DNA of 47,975 bases from NCBI GenBank assembly GCA_903839845.1, contig CAIMEA010000187.1:1-47975 (forward strand). The letters run 5' to 3'. This DNA is from an uncultured Hyphomicrobiales bacterium. Lineage in GTDB: Bacteria > Pseudomonadota > Alphaproteobacteria > Rhizobiales > Xanthobacteraceae. The number at the start of each line of letters is the position of its first letter. The stretch's first letter is position 1. The notes under the pieces were generated by a model. That model saw nothing but the letters and a program-made list of their open reading frames with translations. It did no database searches and was not told the origin of the DNA. The position numbers were made by a program, and so were the translations under genes. Below are positions 14,886 through 23,246 of this stretch, one piece after another.

Positions 14886-15647
14886 TTAAAACTTCGCGTC
14901 GCGCTTTTCCTGAAACGCCTTGATGCCTTCCATGCGGCCCTTGTCCGACATGCAGATGACATGCAACTCGTTCTCGTAGCGCAAGCCGGCTTCGAGCGGT
15001 GTCGATAGCGCCGCACGCACCGCGGCTTTGACTGCCTGCGTCGCCGTCGGGCTGAACGCGGCGATCTTCTTCGCCATCTCCATCACCCGCGGCATCACCG
15101 CGGCATCGTCGACGACTTCCTCGACCAGGCCGAGGCGCAACGCCGTCTCGGCATCGACCGGATCGCCGGTCAGCAACAGCCGCATCGTCTGGCCGACGCC
15201 GATGAGCCGGGGCAGCATCTGCGAGGCGCCGCCGCCGCCGAGCCAGCCGCGCGTCACTTCGGGGCCGCCAATCCTGGCGCTACGGCCGCAGATCCGGATA
15301 TCGGCGGCGATCGCGATCTCCATGCCGCCACCGAGCACCCAGCCTTTCAGCGCGGCGATCACCGGCTTCTTGATGTCGCGCACCAGCGCGGCATATTCGA
15401 TGCGGTCGCGGAACGCCATCACATCGGAGAGGTCAGCCAAAGTATTGAGATCGCTGCCGGCCGAGAACGCGCGCTCGCCGCCGCCCGCGATCGTGACGAC
15501 GCGAATGTTTCGGTCGTCGTCGACCGCGCGGCAGACACGCTGCAATTCGCGCGACATCTCCGGCGTGATCGCGTTCATCTTGTCCGGGCGGTCAAGCACG
15601 ATCTGCCCGATGCCGTCCTCGATGGTGAGTGTGACGCGGCCGGTCAT
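14886..15647 (-). CDS. Enoyl-CoA hydratase/isomerase family protein
   Basis: The 253-residue crotonase-fold protein has the oxyanion-hole segments RAFSAGSDLNTLAD and GWVLGGGMEIAIAADIRI, and the glutamate-containing segment GGPEVTRGWLGGGGASQMLPR where crotonases place a catalytic acid. It likely hydrates or isomerises an enoyl-CoA; CoA activation could come from the CoA-transferase encoded in the same operon. I chose ATG 15647 (MTGRVTLTIEDG), which overlaps the upstream stop by 4 nt; the longer frame to 15764 encodes Arg-rich non-family sequence. It is last in the minus-strand run from 21548. The specific reaction is not assigned. Confidence 0.88.
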   Translation of the reverse strand: MTGRVTLTIEDGIGQIVLDRPDKMNAITPEMSRELQRVCRAVDDDRNIRVVTIAGGGERAFSAGSDLNTLADLSDVMAFRDRIEYAALVRDIKKPVIAALKGWVLGGGMEIAIAADIRICGRSARIGGPEVTRGWLGGGGASQMLPRLIGVGQTMRLLLTGDPVDAETALRLGLVEEVVDDAAVMPRVMEMAKKIAAFSPTATQAVKAAVRAALSTPLEAGLRYENELHVICMSDKGRMEGIKAFQEKRDAKF

Positions 15648-16558
15648 GCCGACACCTTGGGCGCGCCGCCGCCGGATCGCCGTTCCACTTCCTGAAGCAT
15701 GCCGGCGACATCGACGCCGTTGCCGAACTGGCCGACCATGTCGCCGAACATGCCGACCAGACAATCCAGCAACGTAAAGTGCATGCCGTTGCCGGTAGCC
15801 AGCGCCTGCGCCGTGCGCAAATCCTTGAGCTGGTATTCCGCCGGCCCGCCCGGCACGAAATTGCGTTCGACCATGCGCTCACCGTGGATGTTGAGAATCT
15901 TCGAGTCGGCGAAGCCGCCCATCAGCGCCTTGCGCACCGCGGACGGATCGGCGCCGCCTTTGGCCGCGAAATGCAGCGCTTCGGCAACGGCGACCATGGT
16001 GGCGCCGACGATAATCTGATTGGCCAGCTTGGTCATTTGTCCGGTGCCAACCGGCCCGATGTGGGTGACGCGGCCCATCGCGGCGAATACATCGGCAAGA
16101 CCGGCGACGGTTTTGGCGTCACCGCCAGCCATGATCGCCAGCGTACCGTCGCGTGCGCCCGGCTCGCCGCCGGAAACCGGCGCGTCGATATAGCCAACGC
16201 CGCGCTGGGAAACTCGCTTTGCCTGCATCTGGCAGGTCTCAACCGGAATAGAACTCATCACCACCAGCACTGAGCCCGCCGCCATCGCCTCGGACGGAGC
16301 CTTGCCGGTGTTATCGGGAGAGAACAGCACATCGTCGACCACCGGACCGTTGCTCAGCATGACGATGCAGACATCGGCGGCGGCGCAGGCCGCCGAAGGG
16401 CTTGCCGCGATCGCCACACCGAACGGAGACAGTTTATCGGCCTTGTCGGCGCTGCGATTCCACACCGTGACGGCGAAGCCGGCCTGCGCCAGACGCCGCG
16501 CCATGTGGGCGCCCATAATTCCGGTGCCGAGAAGCGCGATGCGGCGTCGTGTCGGCAT
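15644..16558 (-). CDS. 3-hydroxyisobutyrate dehydrogenase-family NAD(P) oxidoreductase
   Basis: This 304-residue beta-hydroxyacid dehydrogenase begins with the Rossmann motif IALLGTGIMGAHMARRLAQAG; the Asn-Arg of VWNRS suggests NADP use. The substrate-binding signature DAPVSGGEPGARDGTLAIM and the catalytic Lys in GQMTKLANQIIVG are intact. It would oxidise a 3-hydroxy acid or reduce the corresponding semialdehyde. It lies 3 nt after the flavin oxidoreductase gene stop and overlaps the enoyl-CoA hydratase start by 4 nt, so the three are translationally coupled. Related enzymes include tartronate semialdehyde reductase and succinic semialdehyde reductase; the substrate here is open. Confidence 0.9.
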   Translation of the reverse strand: MPTRRRIALLGTGIMGAHMARRLAQAGFAVTVWNRSADKADKLSPFGVAIAASPSAACAAADVCIVMLSNGPVVDDVLFSPDNTGKAPSEAMAAGSVLVVMSSIPVETCQMQAKRVSQRGVGYIDAPVSGGEPGARDGTLAIMAGGDAKTVAGLADVFAAMGRVTHIGPVGTGQMTKLANQIIVGATMVAVAEALHFAAKGGADPSAVRKALMGGFADSKILNIHGERMVERNFVPGGPAEYQLKDLRTAQALATGNGMHFTLLDCLVGMFGDMVGQFGNGVDVAGMLQEVERRSGGGAPKVSA

Positions 16559-16561
16559 CGG

Positions 16562-18028
16562 TCACCCCACCTGGGCTTTTTTCAAAACCGCGAGCTGCTT
16601 GAATTCAGGCGACTTCTTGTAGTGCGCATCCAGCGGATAGCAGCCGGAGACGATGCCGTTGCGCGGCGCGGTCGTACAATCGCTGAACGTGCGGCAGTTG
16701 CGCTTCTTGTTGACCGGCCGGCCTTGCAGAATATCCAGCGGCAGTTCCGGATAGGCCAGCACCATGCGGCCGAGCCCGACGAGATCGACCCAGCCCATGC
16801 GAACCACGGCCTGCGCGACGTTGGGGAAGAACTCCTGCAGGTAGGTGTAACCCGAACCCATCAGGCAAAAATCGGGGAACGCTGCTTTGAGGTCGCGCAC
16901 CACGGACAGCTGGCGCATCACGCCGATGAACGGGTCCTCCGGCGGATAATACCCGTCGGACGGCGGATAGAGCGCCGGGCGGATCAAATGCGGATTGTAA
17001 TAGGGGCTCGCCGCCGTCACGTTGACGAAGCGCACGCCCATTTTGCGCATGATCTCGAACAGCGCCTTGGTCTCGGTCAGATCGTATTCCAGCGGATTCT
17101 GCGCGTTGCCGCCGAAAGCGTAAGGGTACGGTGTGCCGTGACTTTCCGGAACGCCCGGGCCCAGCGCGCCGGGAACCGAACGATCCGGATCCGGCTTGAA
17201 CGGCACCGAGTCGAACGCCGACAGCCGAACGCCAATCTTCAGCCGCGGCGCTTCGACGCGAATGCCCTCGACGATCTCACGCATGAAGCGCGTGCGGTTT
17301 TCCAGGCTGCCGCCATAGGCGCCGGGCCGGTCGACCGCGCTGAGAAATTCGTGGCCAAGATAGCCGTGACAATGTTTGACGTCGACGAAATCGTAGCCGC
17401 AGGCCTCGGCGCGCTTGGCGGCGATAATATAGTCGTCGATCAGCGTCTTGATTTCGTCGTCGGTGATCACCGGCCGATCCGCCGGATAGCCGAATTTGCG
17501 GTCGAGCAGCGGATGGTTATAGGCGATGATCGATTCGAACTTGGTGTTGTCGTTCGGCTTGCAGAAGCGGCCGGAATGCGTGAGCTGCAATCCGATGACG
17601 ACGTCGTCCTCGCCGCCGGTCGCTTCCTTGTGCGCGGCGATGGTGATGTCGCGCAAACCGGCGATGTCGCTCTGGCTTTCCGCGGTCATGGTGAGCTGCT
17701 TCGGATTGGCGCGGCCATCAAAGCGCACCGCGCAGGCTTCGCCGCCCCAGATCAATTTGGCGCCGCTCAAGCCGAAACGCTGCCAACGGCGCTTGGTGTT
17801 TTCGGACGGCTTGCCGTCGCGCTGACAGTCCCAGCCTTCCATCGGATGGATCGCCAGCCGGTGGCCGATTTTCATGCCGTCGATTTCGAGCGGCTGCGCC
17901 AAAGGCGATGTCGGACCGTGCGCGACAATATCGTCGCATGGCATGTCGATGCCGAGCGTCTGCATGTAGTTTCGGAATCCGGTGACGCCGTCGAGTGAAC
18001 CGGCCTTGGGATAGTCGCCGAATTTCAT
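16562..18028 (-). CDS. NADH:flavin oxidoreductase / Old Yellow Enzyme-like ene reductase
   Basis: From ATG 18028 this gives 488 residues; GGAGG 6-10 nt upstream supports the start, and 90 further in-frame residues to 18298 overlap the TetR gene and look non-coding. The protein is an FMN-binding TIM barrel of the OYE/2,4-dienoyl-CoA reductase type: KIGHRLAIHPMEGWD near the N-terminus, the substrate loop VKHCHGYLGHEFLSAV, then RPGAYGGSLENRTRF, and a phosphate-binding end near LVGLGRMVLAYPELPLD. After the barrel there is a Cys-bearing tail (NCRTFSDC then GCYPLD) that resembles a remnant or variant of the Fe-S region of 2,4-dienoyl-CoA reductase, but the FAD/NAD domains of that enzyme are absent. 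It probably reduces an activated C=C bond. It lies 43 nt after the TetR gene in the same direction. Confidence 0.87.
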   Translation of the reverse strand: MKFGDYPKAGSLDGVTGFRNYMQTLGIDMPCDDIVAHGPTSPLAQPLEIDGMKIGHRLAIHPMEGWDCQRDGKPSENTKRRWQRFGLSGAKLIWGGEACAVRFDGRANPKQLTMTAESQSDIAGLRDITIAAHKEATGGEDDVVIGLQLTHSGRFCKPNDNTKFESIIAYNHPLLDRKFGYPADRPVITDDEIKTLIDDYIIAAKRAEACGYDFVDVKHCHGYLGHEFLSAVDRPGAYGGSLENRTRFMREIVEGIRVEAPRLKIGVRLSAFDSVPFKPDPDRSVPGALGPGVPESHGTPYPYAFGGNAQNPLEYDLTETKALFEIMRKMGVRFVNVTAASPYYNPHLIRPALYPPSDGYYPPEDPFIGVMRQLSVVRDLKAAFPDFCLMGSGYTYLQEFFPNVAQAVVRMGWVDLVGLGRMVLAYPELPLDILQGRPVNKKRNCRTFSDCTTAPRNGIVSGCYPLDAHYKKSPEFKQLAVLKKAQVG

Positions 18029-18071
18029 GTATCCTCCGTCTTTTTTTGATCGTTGGCGCTGCGATGAAACG

Positions 18072-18758
18072 TCAGCGCGCCGCGATGTACGACATGATGA
18101 CGTCGACGCAATGCGCGCGCCGCAGCTTCTGTTCGGCCGGGCTCGACAAGGCGCGGCCAAAGGCCGCCGACAATGTCGCCGAATTCGAGAAGTAGAAGTA
18201 GCTGAGCGCCGACATCGAGATATAAAGATGCACTGGATCAATGCCGGGCCGGATGTCGCCTTTGGCGACGCCAGCATCGAGCAAGGCGCTGATGACATCC
18301 ACCAGCGACATGTTCATGTCGCGCAGCCGCCGCGACCGCTTGAGATGCACGGCGCCGAGCATGTTCTCGCCGGCGAGCAGCGCGATGATCTGCTGATGCT
18401 GCTGGCAATAGTCGAACTTGAATTCGACCCAGGTCTTGATCGCTTCGCGCGGTGCGAGGTCGGTCAGATTGAGCTTGCGCTCGGCCTCTCGCATCGAGCC
18501 GTAGGCCCGTTCGAGCACCGCGAGGTAAAGCTCTTCCTTGGAGCCGAAGTAGTAATACAACATCCGCTTGTTGGCGGCGGCCTGTTCAGCGATGACATCG
18601 ACGCGCGCGCCGGCGAGCCCTTTGGTGGAGAATTCGACTTCGGCCGCGGCCAGCAGGGCCTGCTTGGTGCGTTCCGCGTCGCGCACGGGCTCAAGCGGCG
18701 CTTTGGCCTTCGCCGAGAGCGCCGACTTCTTCGCTTTCGAAGTGACCGCGACAGCCAT
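18072..18758 (-). CDS. TetR/AcrR family transcriptional regulator
   Basis: This 228-residue repressor-type protein has a lysine- and alanine-rich leader of about 25 residues, then the TetR DNA-binding domain: RTKQALLAAAEVEFSTKGLAGARVDVIAEQAAANKRMLYYYFGSKEELY, with the YYFGSKEEL end typical of the family. The C-terminal ligand domain matches the group with YIAAR-type tails often annotated TetR_C and seen in pyrimidine and aromatic catabolism regulators. Its start shares one base with the CoA-transferase stop, so it is inside the operon that begins at operator O2 and should be autoregulated. It is the only TetR in the window and the most likely ligand of the four palindromes O1-O4 (inference). 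Confidence 0.92.
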   Translation of the reverse strand: MAVAVTSKAKKSALSAKAKAPLEPVRDAERTKQALLAAAEVEFSTKGLAGARVDVIAEQAAANKRMLYYYFGSKEELYLAVLERAYGSMREAERKLNLTDLAPREAIKTWVEFKFDYCQQHQQIIALLAGENMLGAVHLKRSRRLRDMNMSLVDVISALLDAGVAKGDIRPGIDPVHLYISMSALSYFYFSNSATLSAAFGRALSSPAEQKLRRAHCVDVIMSYIAAR

Positions 18759-20377
18759 TACGGCACCGCCTTTGTCAGGAACCGGTCCAATCGCGCCGAG
18801 CGAATCGGGCGCGGCTTGCCGGCAATAATAGCGGCAAGTCCCATGGCTTCGGGGCGGAAAATGCGTTCATCCATCTCTTTCAACGCCGGCGAGACATCCG
18901 GCTTGAACTGCATCTGCGCGAAGATATCGCGTTCCAGCTCGATGCCCGGCGCGATCTCGATCAATTCGAGACGCTCGGCTTCATTGCGGCGGAATACCGC
19001 CCGCTCGGTGATATAGAACGCGCGCTGGCCATTCTGCGCAGCCAGCGCGCCCGAATAGGTCACCTGCTGTACCTGGCGGACGAATTTCTTTTCGGCGCCC
19101 TCGCGCGCGATGTGGGTGCGGCCGTTCGGCCAGGACATGTCGAGGCCACCGGCGGTAAACGTGCCGCTGAATAGAATCGTCTTGGCGTTCTGGCTGATGT
19201 TGATGAAGCCGCCCGGGCCGACGATCTTGTCCCCGAAACGGCTGACATTCACATTGCAGGCCGCATCGACTTCGGCAAACGACAGGAACGCCAAATCGAG
19301 GCCGCCGCCGTCGTAGAAATCGAACTGGTACGGCTGGTCGACCATTGCCTGGTAATTGCGCCCGGCGCCGGGTTCGTTGCCGGTCGCCGGCACGCCGCCA
19401 ATCAGTCCCTGCTCGTTGGTCAACACGACATCGTCGATGGCGTTTTCCTCAGCCGCGAGCGATGCGATGCCGGTCGAGATACCGGAACCAAGGTTACAAA
19501 TGGCGCCGCTGTAAAGCTCCAGGCTGGCGCGCCGCGCCACGATCTTGCGCACCGAGAACGGCAAGGCCGCGATATGGCCGAGCGGCACCTTGATCTCGCC
19601 GGCATAGGCCGGATCGTGCGCGGTGAAAAAGGTTTGCGTCTGCGCCGGATCGACCACGATCAGATCGACCAGCATCCCTGGAATCTTCACCTGCTTCGGC
19701 GGCAACGTGCCGCGCAACGCCATTCGCTTGACCTGCGCGATGACGATGCCGCCGGCGCGGCGGGCCGCCTGCGCCATCGAGATCATCTCGCCGAAGACCG
19801 CCTCATGCTCCATCGTGATGTTGCCATCCTCGTCGGCGGTGGTCCCGCGGATCAGCGCAACATCGACGTGGAAGGATTTGAAGAACAGATATTCCTTATT
19901 GCCGACCGTGGTCAGTTCGACCAGATCCTCGGTCGCCAGCTTGCTTTGCCGGCCGCCGCCATGGCGCGGATCGACGAAAGTGTGCAGGCCGACATGCGTC
20001 GTCAGGCCGGGACGGCCGGCCGCCATTTCCCGCGTCAATTGCGAGAGACAGCCTTGCGGCAGGGTGTAGGCTTCGATCGTGTTGGCCGCCGCCATGCGTT
20101 CGACCGGCGGCGAGTCCACCAGCGTGCCGCAGACCACACGCTTTAAAAGTCCCTCATGGGCCAAATGGCCGATGCCGCGATTGGCGCGGTCGCCGAGACC
20201 GACCGGATGCACTGTCGTCAGATTGCGCGGCGCACCTTCGGCCAGAAAGCGTTTGGCAATCGCGCCAATGAGAGTGTCGGGAACCGAGTGCCCGGCGCCG
20301 GAGCCGCCGATCAGCAAAGTGTCGCCGGTAGCGACCAGTTGCGCTGCTTCGTCCGCTGTAACGACCCGAGGCGCCAT
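18758..20377 (-). CDS. Acyl-CoA:acetate/propionate-type family I CoA-transferase (fused alpha-beta)
   Basis: This 539-residue protein contains both halves of a family I CoA-transferase, like propionate CoA-transferase and YdiF. The N-terminal half has GDTLLIGGSGAGHSVPDTLI and HPVGLGDRANRGIGHLAH; the C-terminal half has LGSGISTGIAS and the catalytic-glutamate motif TNEQGLIGGVP, followed by GGGLDLAFLSFAEVD and GPGGFINISQNA. It would activate a carboxylic acid by moving CoA from another acyl-CoA, via a glutamyl-CoA intermediate. I chose ATG 20377 (MAPRVVTADEAAQL) as in the family; the frame remains open to 20725 inside the DUF993 gene. It is the second gene of the O2 operon, 4 nt after the DUF993 stop. 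Confidence 0.9.
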   Translation of the reverse strand: MAPRVVTADEAAQLVATGDTLLIGGSGAGHSVPDTLIGAIAKRFLAEGAPRNLTTVHPVGLGDRANRGIGHLAHEGLLKRVVCGTLVDSPPVERMAAANTIEAYTLPQGCLSQLTREMAAGRPGLTTHVGLHTFVDPRHGGGRQSKLATEDLVELTTVGNKEYLFFKSFHVDVALIRGTTADEDGNITMEHEAVFGEMISMAQAARRAGGIVIAQVKRMALRGTLPPKQVKIPGMLVDLIVVDPAQTQTFFTAHDPAYAGEIKVPLGHIAALPFSVRKIVARRASLELYSGAICNLGSGISTGIASLAAEENAIDDVVLTNEQGLIGGVPATGNEPGAGRNYQAMVDQPYQFDFYDGGGLDLAFLSFAEVDAACNVNVSRFGDKIVGPGGFINISQNAKTILFSGTFTAGGLDMSWPNGRTHIAREGAEKKFVRQVQQVTYSGALAAQNGQRAFYITERAVFRRNEAERLELIEIAPGIELERDIFAQMQFKPDVSPALKEMDERIFRPEAMGLAAIIAGKPRPIRSARLDRFLTKAVP

Positions 20378-20381
20378 GTTG

Positions 20382-21548
20382 TTATGCTGCCACGCCGTGA
20401 ACGCGCAAAACGTCACCGAGACGCGACGCCGCCATGTCCGGATCGCGAATGAGGCCGGCCGCGTCGGCCAGTTTGAACGCCTCGACCAGATGCAGCAGCG
20501 AGCGCCCGCTCTCCTGGCCGCCGACCATGACGAAGTGCTTTTGATGGCCGTTGATATAGGCGAGGAACACGATGCCGGTCTTGTAGAAGCGCGTCGGCGC
20601 CTTGAACAAATGCCGCGACAGCGGCACCGTCGGCTCGAAGATCTTCCAGTACTCCTCCAGGTCGCCGCGCGCATGCGCCGAAAGCGCAGCCGAGGCCGCC
20701 GGAGCGATGGCGTCGAAGATGCCAAGCAGCGCGTGCGAATAGCCCTGCTCGTCGCCGTGGATCAGTTCGGCATAATTGAAATCGTCGCCGGTATAGCAAC
20801 GCACGCCCTGAGGCAGGCGCCGCCGCATCCGGATTTCCTTGCCCTTGTCGAGCAGCGACAGCTTGACGCCGTCGACCTTGCTGGCGTGATCGGCAATGAT
20901 ATCGACGCACACATCCATCGCGGCGATATGATCGGCGCGGCCCCAGTAGCCCTGCAACGCCGGATCGAACATCTCACCGAGCCAGTGGATGATCAAGGGC
21001 TCTTTGACTTGCTTGAGAATGCGGCCATAGACCTTGGCGTAGTCGTCCGGCGATTTGGCGGCGACGACCAGCGCCCGGCTCGCCATCAGCACGATACGGC
21101 CGCCGCAGGCTTCCACCGCCTCGATCTGCTCCTCATAGGCGCGAATGACATCGTCGATGGTGGTTGACGATGTCGGCGCCAGCTGGTCGGTGCCGACGCC
21201 GGAGTACACCGCTGCGCCCGGCACGTCGCGCGCCGCTTGCACCGACAATTGAATGAGCTTGAGCGCGTTGGGCCAATCCAGCCCCATGCCGCGTTGCGCG
21301 GTATCCATCGCCTCAGCGACGCCCAACCCGAGCGACCATAAATGGCGGCGGTAGTCGATCGTGGCATCCCAATCGATTGCCGCCGTCAGCCACGGATCGA
21401 CGTCGGCCATCGGGTCGGCGACGATATGGGCGGCGGCCAGCGCGACGCGGTCGAACGGACGACCGCCATCCCGCTTCCAGGAGCGCGGCTCCGCCAGCCG
21501 ATAGGCCTCTAACCGGCCGTCCACAGTGGGCAAATTCACAACCGGCAT
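20382..21548 (-). CDS. DUF993 family protein (TIM-barrel, dihydrodipicolinate-synthase-like)
   Basis: This 388-residue protein matches the DUF993 family as I know it, an uncharacterised TIM-barrel group related to class I aldolases. Visible segments include LWSLGLGVAEAMDTAQRGMGLDWP, YSGVGTDQLAP, EACGGRIVLMASRALVVAAKSPDDY, EPLIIHWLGEMFDPALQGYWG, KVDGVKLSLLDKGKE and CYTGDDFNYAELIHGDEQGYSHALLGIFDAIAP. The conserved Lys of VDGVKLSLLDK is a possible Schiff-base residue, by analogy only. It is the first gene of the long minus-strand operon, behind operator O2, so it is likely central to the pathway. A retro-aldol or lyase step is a reasonable guess but is not shown. Confidence 0.85.
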   Translation of the reverse strand: MPVVNLPTVDGRLEAYRLAEPRSWKRDGGRPFDRVALAAAHIVADPMADVDPWLTAAIDWDATIDYRRHLWSLGLGVAEAMDTAQRGMGLDWPNALKLIQLSVQAARDVPGAAVYSGVGTDQLAPTSSTTIDDVIRAYEEQIEAVEACGGRIVLMASRALVVAAKSPDDYAKVYGRILKQVKEPLIIHWLGEMFDPALQGYWGRADHIAAMDVCVDIIADHASKVDGVKLSLLDKGKEIRMRRRLPQGVRCYTGDDFNYAELIHGDEQGYSHALLGIFDAIAPAASAALSAHARGDLEEYWKIFEPTVPLSRHLFKAPTRFYKTGIVFLAYINGHQKHFVMVGGQESGRSLLHLVEAFKLADAAGLIRDPDMAASRLGDVLRVHGVAA

Positions 21549-21574
21549 GGCTGATAACCGACACTCTTGTTGAA

Positions 21575-21588
21575 TAATTATCTAGTTA
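21575..21588. promoter_or_regulatory. Operator O2 of the putative TetR regulon
   Basis: TAATTATCTAGTTA differs from O1 (read on the other strand) at one base. It lies in the 94-nt gap between the divergent DUF993 operon and the ferredoxin reductase gene. On the minus strand it begins two bases after the -10 box, as O1 does on the plus strand, so it should repress the DUF993 operon that encodes the TetR and could affect fpr as well. Confidence 0.72.
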
Positions 21589-21590
21589 GT

Positions 21591-21618
21591 TATATAGCCA
21601 AAGCCTCGTTTGAGTCAA
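21591..21618 (-). promoter_or_regulatory. Sigma-70-type promoter of the DUF993-CoA transferase-tetR operon
   Basis: On the minus strand TTGACT (21618-21613) is followed by 16 nt and then TATATA (21596-21591); a TATAAC read two bases later is an alternative -10. Two bases after the hexamer the palindrome O2 begins. Spacer length and the AC dinucleotide between -10 and operator are identical to those of the promoter at 12886. Confidence 0.58.
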
Positions 21619-21642
21619 CGCAACAGGACTTTGAATTGCCTC

Positions 21643-22416
21643 ATGAGCACGATCAGCCGCGAAGAAGTGACCGAGGTTCATCATTGGACCGACAGTCTTT
21701 TCAGCTTCAAGACCACCCGCAATTCCGGCTTCCGGTTTCGCAATGGCCAGTTTGCCATGATCGGCCTGGAAGTGGCCGGGCGCCCCCTGTTGCGCGCTTA
21801 TAGTATGGCCAGCGCCAATCACGAGGAACATCTCGAGTTCTTTTCGATCAAGGTCCCGGATGGCCCCCTCACCTCGCGGCTTCAGCATCTTCAGGTCGGC
21901 GACAGCATTCTGGTCAACGGCAAACCGACCGGAACGCTGATCCTCGACAACCTCATGCCGGGCCGCAATCTTTATCTGATGGCGACCGGTACCGGACTGG
22001 CCCCGTTCCTGAGCATCATCAAGGACCCCGAAACCTACGAACGCTATGAGAAGGTCATTCTCGTGCACGGCTGCCGCCAGGTCGCCGAATTGGCTTATGA
22101 GAAACTCATCACCCAGGAACTGCCCGAACACGAATTCCTCGGCGAACTGGTATCGGGGCAATTGATCTACTACCCGACTGTGACCCGCGAGCCATTCAAG
22201 AATCGCGGCCGGCTGACCGACCTCATCACCTCGAACAAACTGTTCGCCGAAATCGGCCTGCCTCCCCTCTCGGTCGACAACGACCGCGTCATGATGTGCG
22301 GCAGCCCAAGCATGCTCGCCGACCTGGTCGGCATCCTCAAATCGCGAGGCTTCGTTGAAGGCAATCATAGCACGCCCGGTCATTACGTGATCGAGAAGGC
22401 CTTCGTCGAGAAATAG
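21643..22416 (+). CDS. fpr: Ferredoxin-NADP+ reductase
   Basis: This 257-residue FAD enzyme moves electrons between NADPH and ferredoxin. The FAD-binding motif RAYSMASANHEEHLEFFSIKV, the phosphate motif TSRLQHLQVGDSI, the NADP motif LYLMATGTGLAPFLSII and the segment RVMMCGSPSML match bacterial subclass I Fpr, and the C-terminus ends VIEKAFVEK as usual. I chose ATG 21643, giving the common family length; a TTG at 21610 in frame would add 11 residues with no support. It diverges from the DUF993 operon across operator O2 and is probably the partner of the FdxA encoded at 13772. It may instead serve general redox balance (Fpr is often oxidative-stress linked), but the shared operator suggests a pathway role. 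Confidence 0.93.
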   Translation: MSTISREEVTEVHHWTDSLFSFKTTRNSGFRFRNGQFAMIGLEVAGRPLLRAYSMASANHEEHLEFFSIKVPDGPLTSRLQHLQVGDSILVNGKPTGTLILDNLMPGRNLYLMATGTGLAPFLSIIKDPETYERYEKVILVHGCRQVAELAYEKLITQELPEHEFLGELVSGQLIYYPTVTREPFKNRGRLTDLITSNKLFAEIGLPPLSVDNDRVMMCGSPSMLADLVGILKSRGFVEGNHSTPGHYVIEKAFVEK

Positions 22417-22433
22417 CGCGCCTTTTCGACGCG

Positions 22434-23210
22434 CTAATCCATCGCCAGTACGCCCTTTGACTTGAAGATATCGCGAATGCGCGTGGAGTATTCGTGAAAA
22501 CGGTCCGGCAGACGGTCAAGCCGGCGTGGCCTTGGCAGGTCGATGTCGATAATCTCGACAATGCGGCCGGGGCGCGGCCCCATGACGACCACACGGTCGG
22601 CCAGCAAGACGGCTTCCGGGATACTATGCGTGATGTGCAGCGCGGTCTTACGCGTCTCCATCCATAGCCGCTGAATGTCCATCGAAATCTGTTCGCGCGT
22701 CAACGCATCGAGCGCGCCGAACGGCTCGTCCATCATCAGCATGCTGGGTTCGTGAACGAGGGCGCGGCAGATCGACACGCGCTGCCGCATGCCACCGGAC
22801 AATTCATAGGGCTTCTTGGTTTCAAATCCCTCGAGCCCGGTCGCCTTCAACAGCGAGCGCGCGATCGGTTCGTATTTGGCGCGGTCCATCTTGCGGATAT
22901 CGATCTGCAGCATCACGTTCGCCAGCACATCGCGCCAGTCGAGCATGATCGCTTCCTGGAAAACGATGCCGACGTCGGTTTGCGGCGACTCGACGCGCTT
23001 TCCCGCGACCGTGATCGTACCCGATGTATAGGGTTGCAACCCGGCCACCATCTTGAGGATGGTTGTCTTGCCGCAGCCGCTCGGGCCGACAATGGCGACG
23101 AATTCCGACTGTTTGATTTCAAGATTGATATCGCCGCAGGCTTCGACCGCGCCGGTTTTTGTCTCGTATTTTTTGCCGACGTTCGTCAGCCGAATGTACG
23201 GTTCGCTCAT
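22434..23210 (-). CDS. ABC transporter ATPase, nitrate/sulfonate/taurine (SsuB/TauB) type
   Basis: This 258-residue nucleotide-binding subunit has Walker A GPSGCGKTT, the signature YELSGGMRQRVSICRAL and Walker B MLMMDEPFGALDAL, with the H-loop segment LHITHSIPEAVLLADRVVVM. ATG 23210 (MSEPYIRLTNVGKKYE) is the better start; another ATG seven codons upstream is possible. It is last in a probable operon, after the enolase-superfamily gene, the permease and the binding protein, and is separated from the binding-protein gene by a 12-bp hairpin. It powers import of a small anionic or heteroaromatic compound; members also take up aliphatic sulfonates, nitrate, pyrimidine precursors and phthalate-like acids, so the substrate is open. 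Confidence 0.93.
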   Translation of the reverse strand: MSEPYIRLTNVGKKYETKTGAVEACGDINLEIKQSEFVAIVGPSGCGKTTILKMVAGLQPYTSGTITVAGKRVESPQTDVGIVFQEAIMLDWRDVLANVMLQIDIRKMDRAKYEPIARSLLKATGLEGFETKKPYELSGGMRQRVSICRALVHEPSMLMMDEPFGALDALTREQISMDIQRLWMETRKTALHITHSIPEAVLLADRVVVMGPRPGRIVEIIDIDLPRPRRLDRLPDRFHEYSTRIRDIFKSKGVLAMD

Positions 23211-23246
23211 TGCCTGCCAGTCCGGGGTCATATTACGCGGGAGAAA

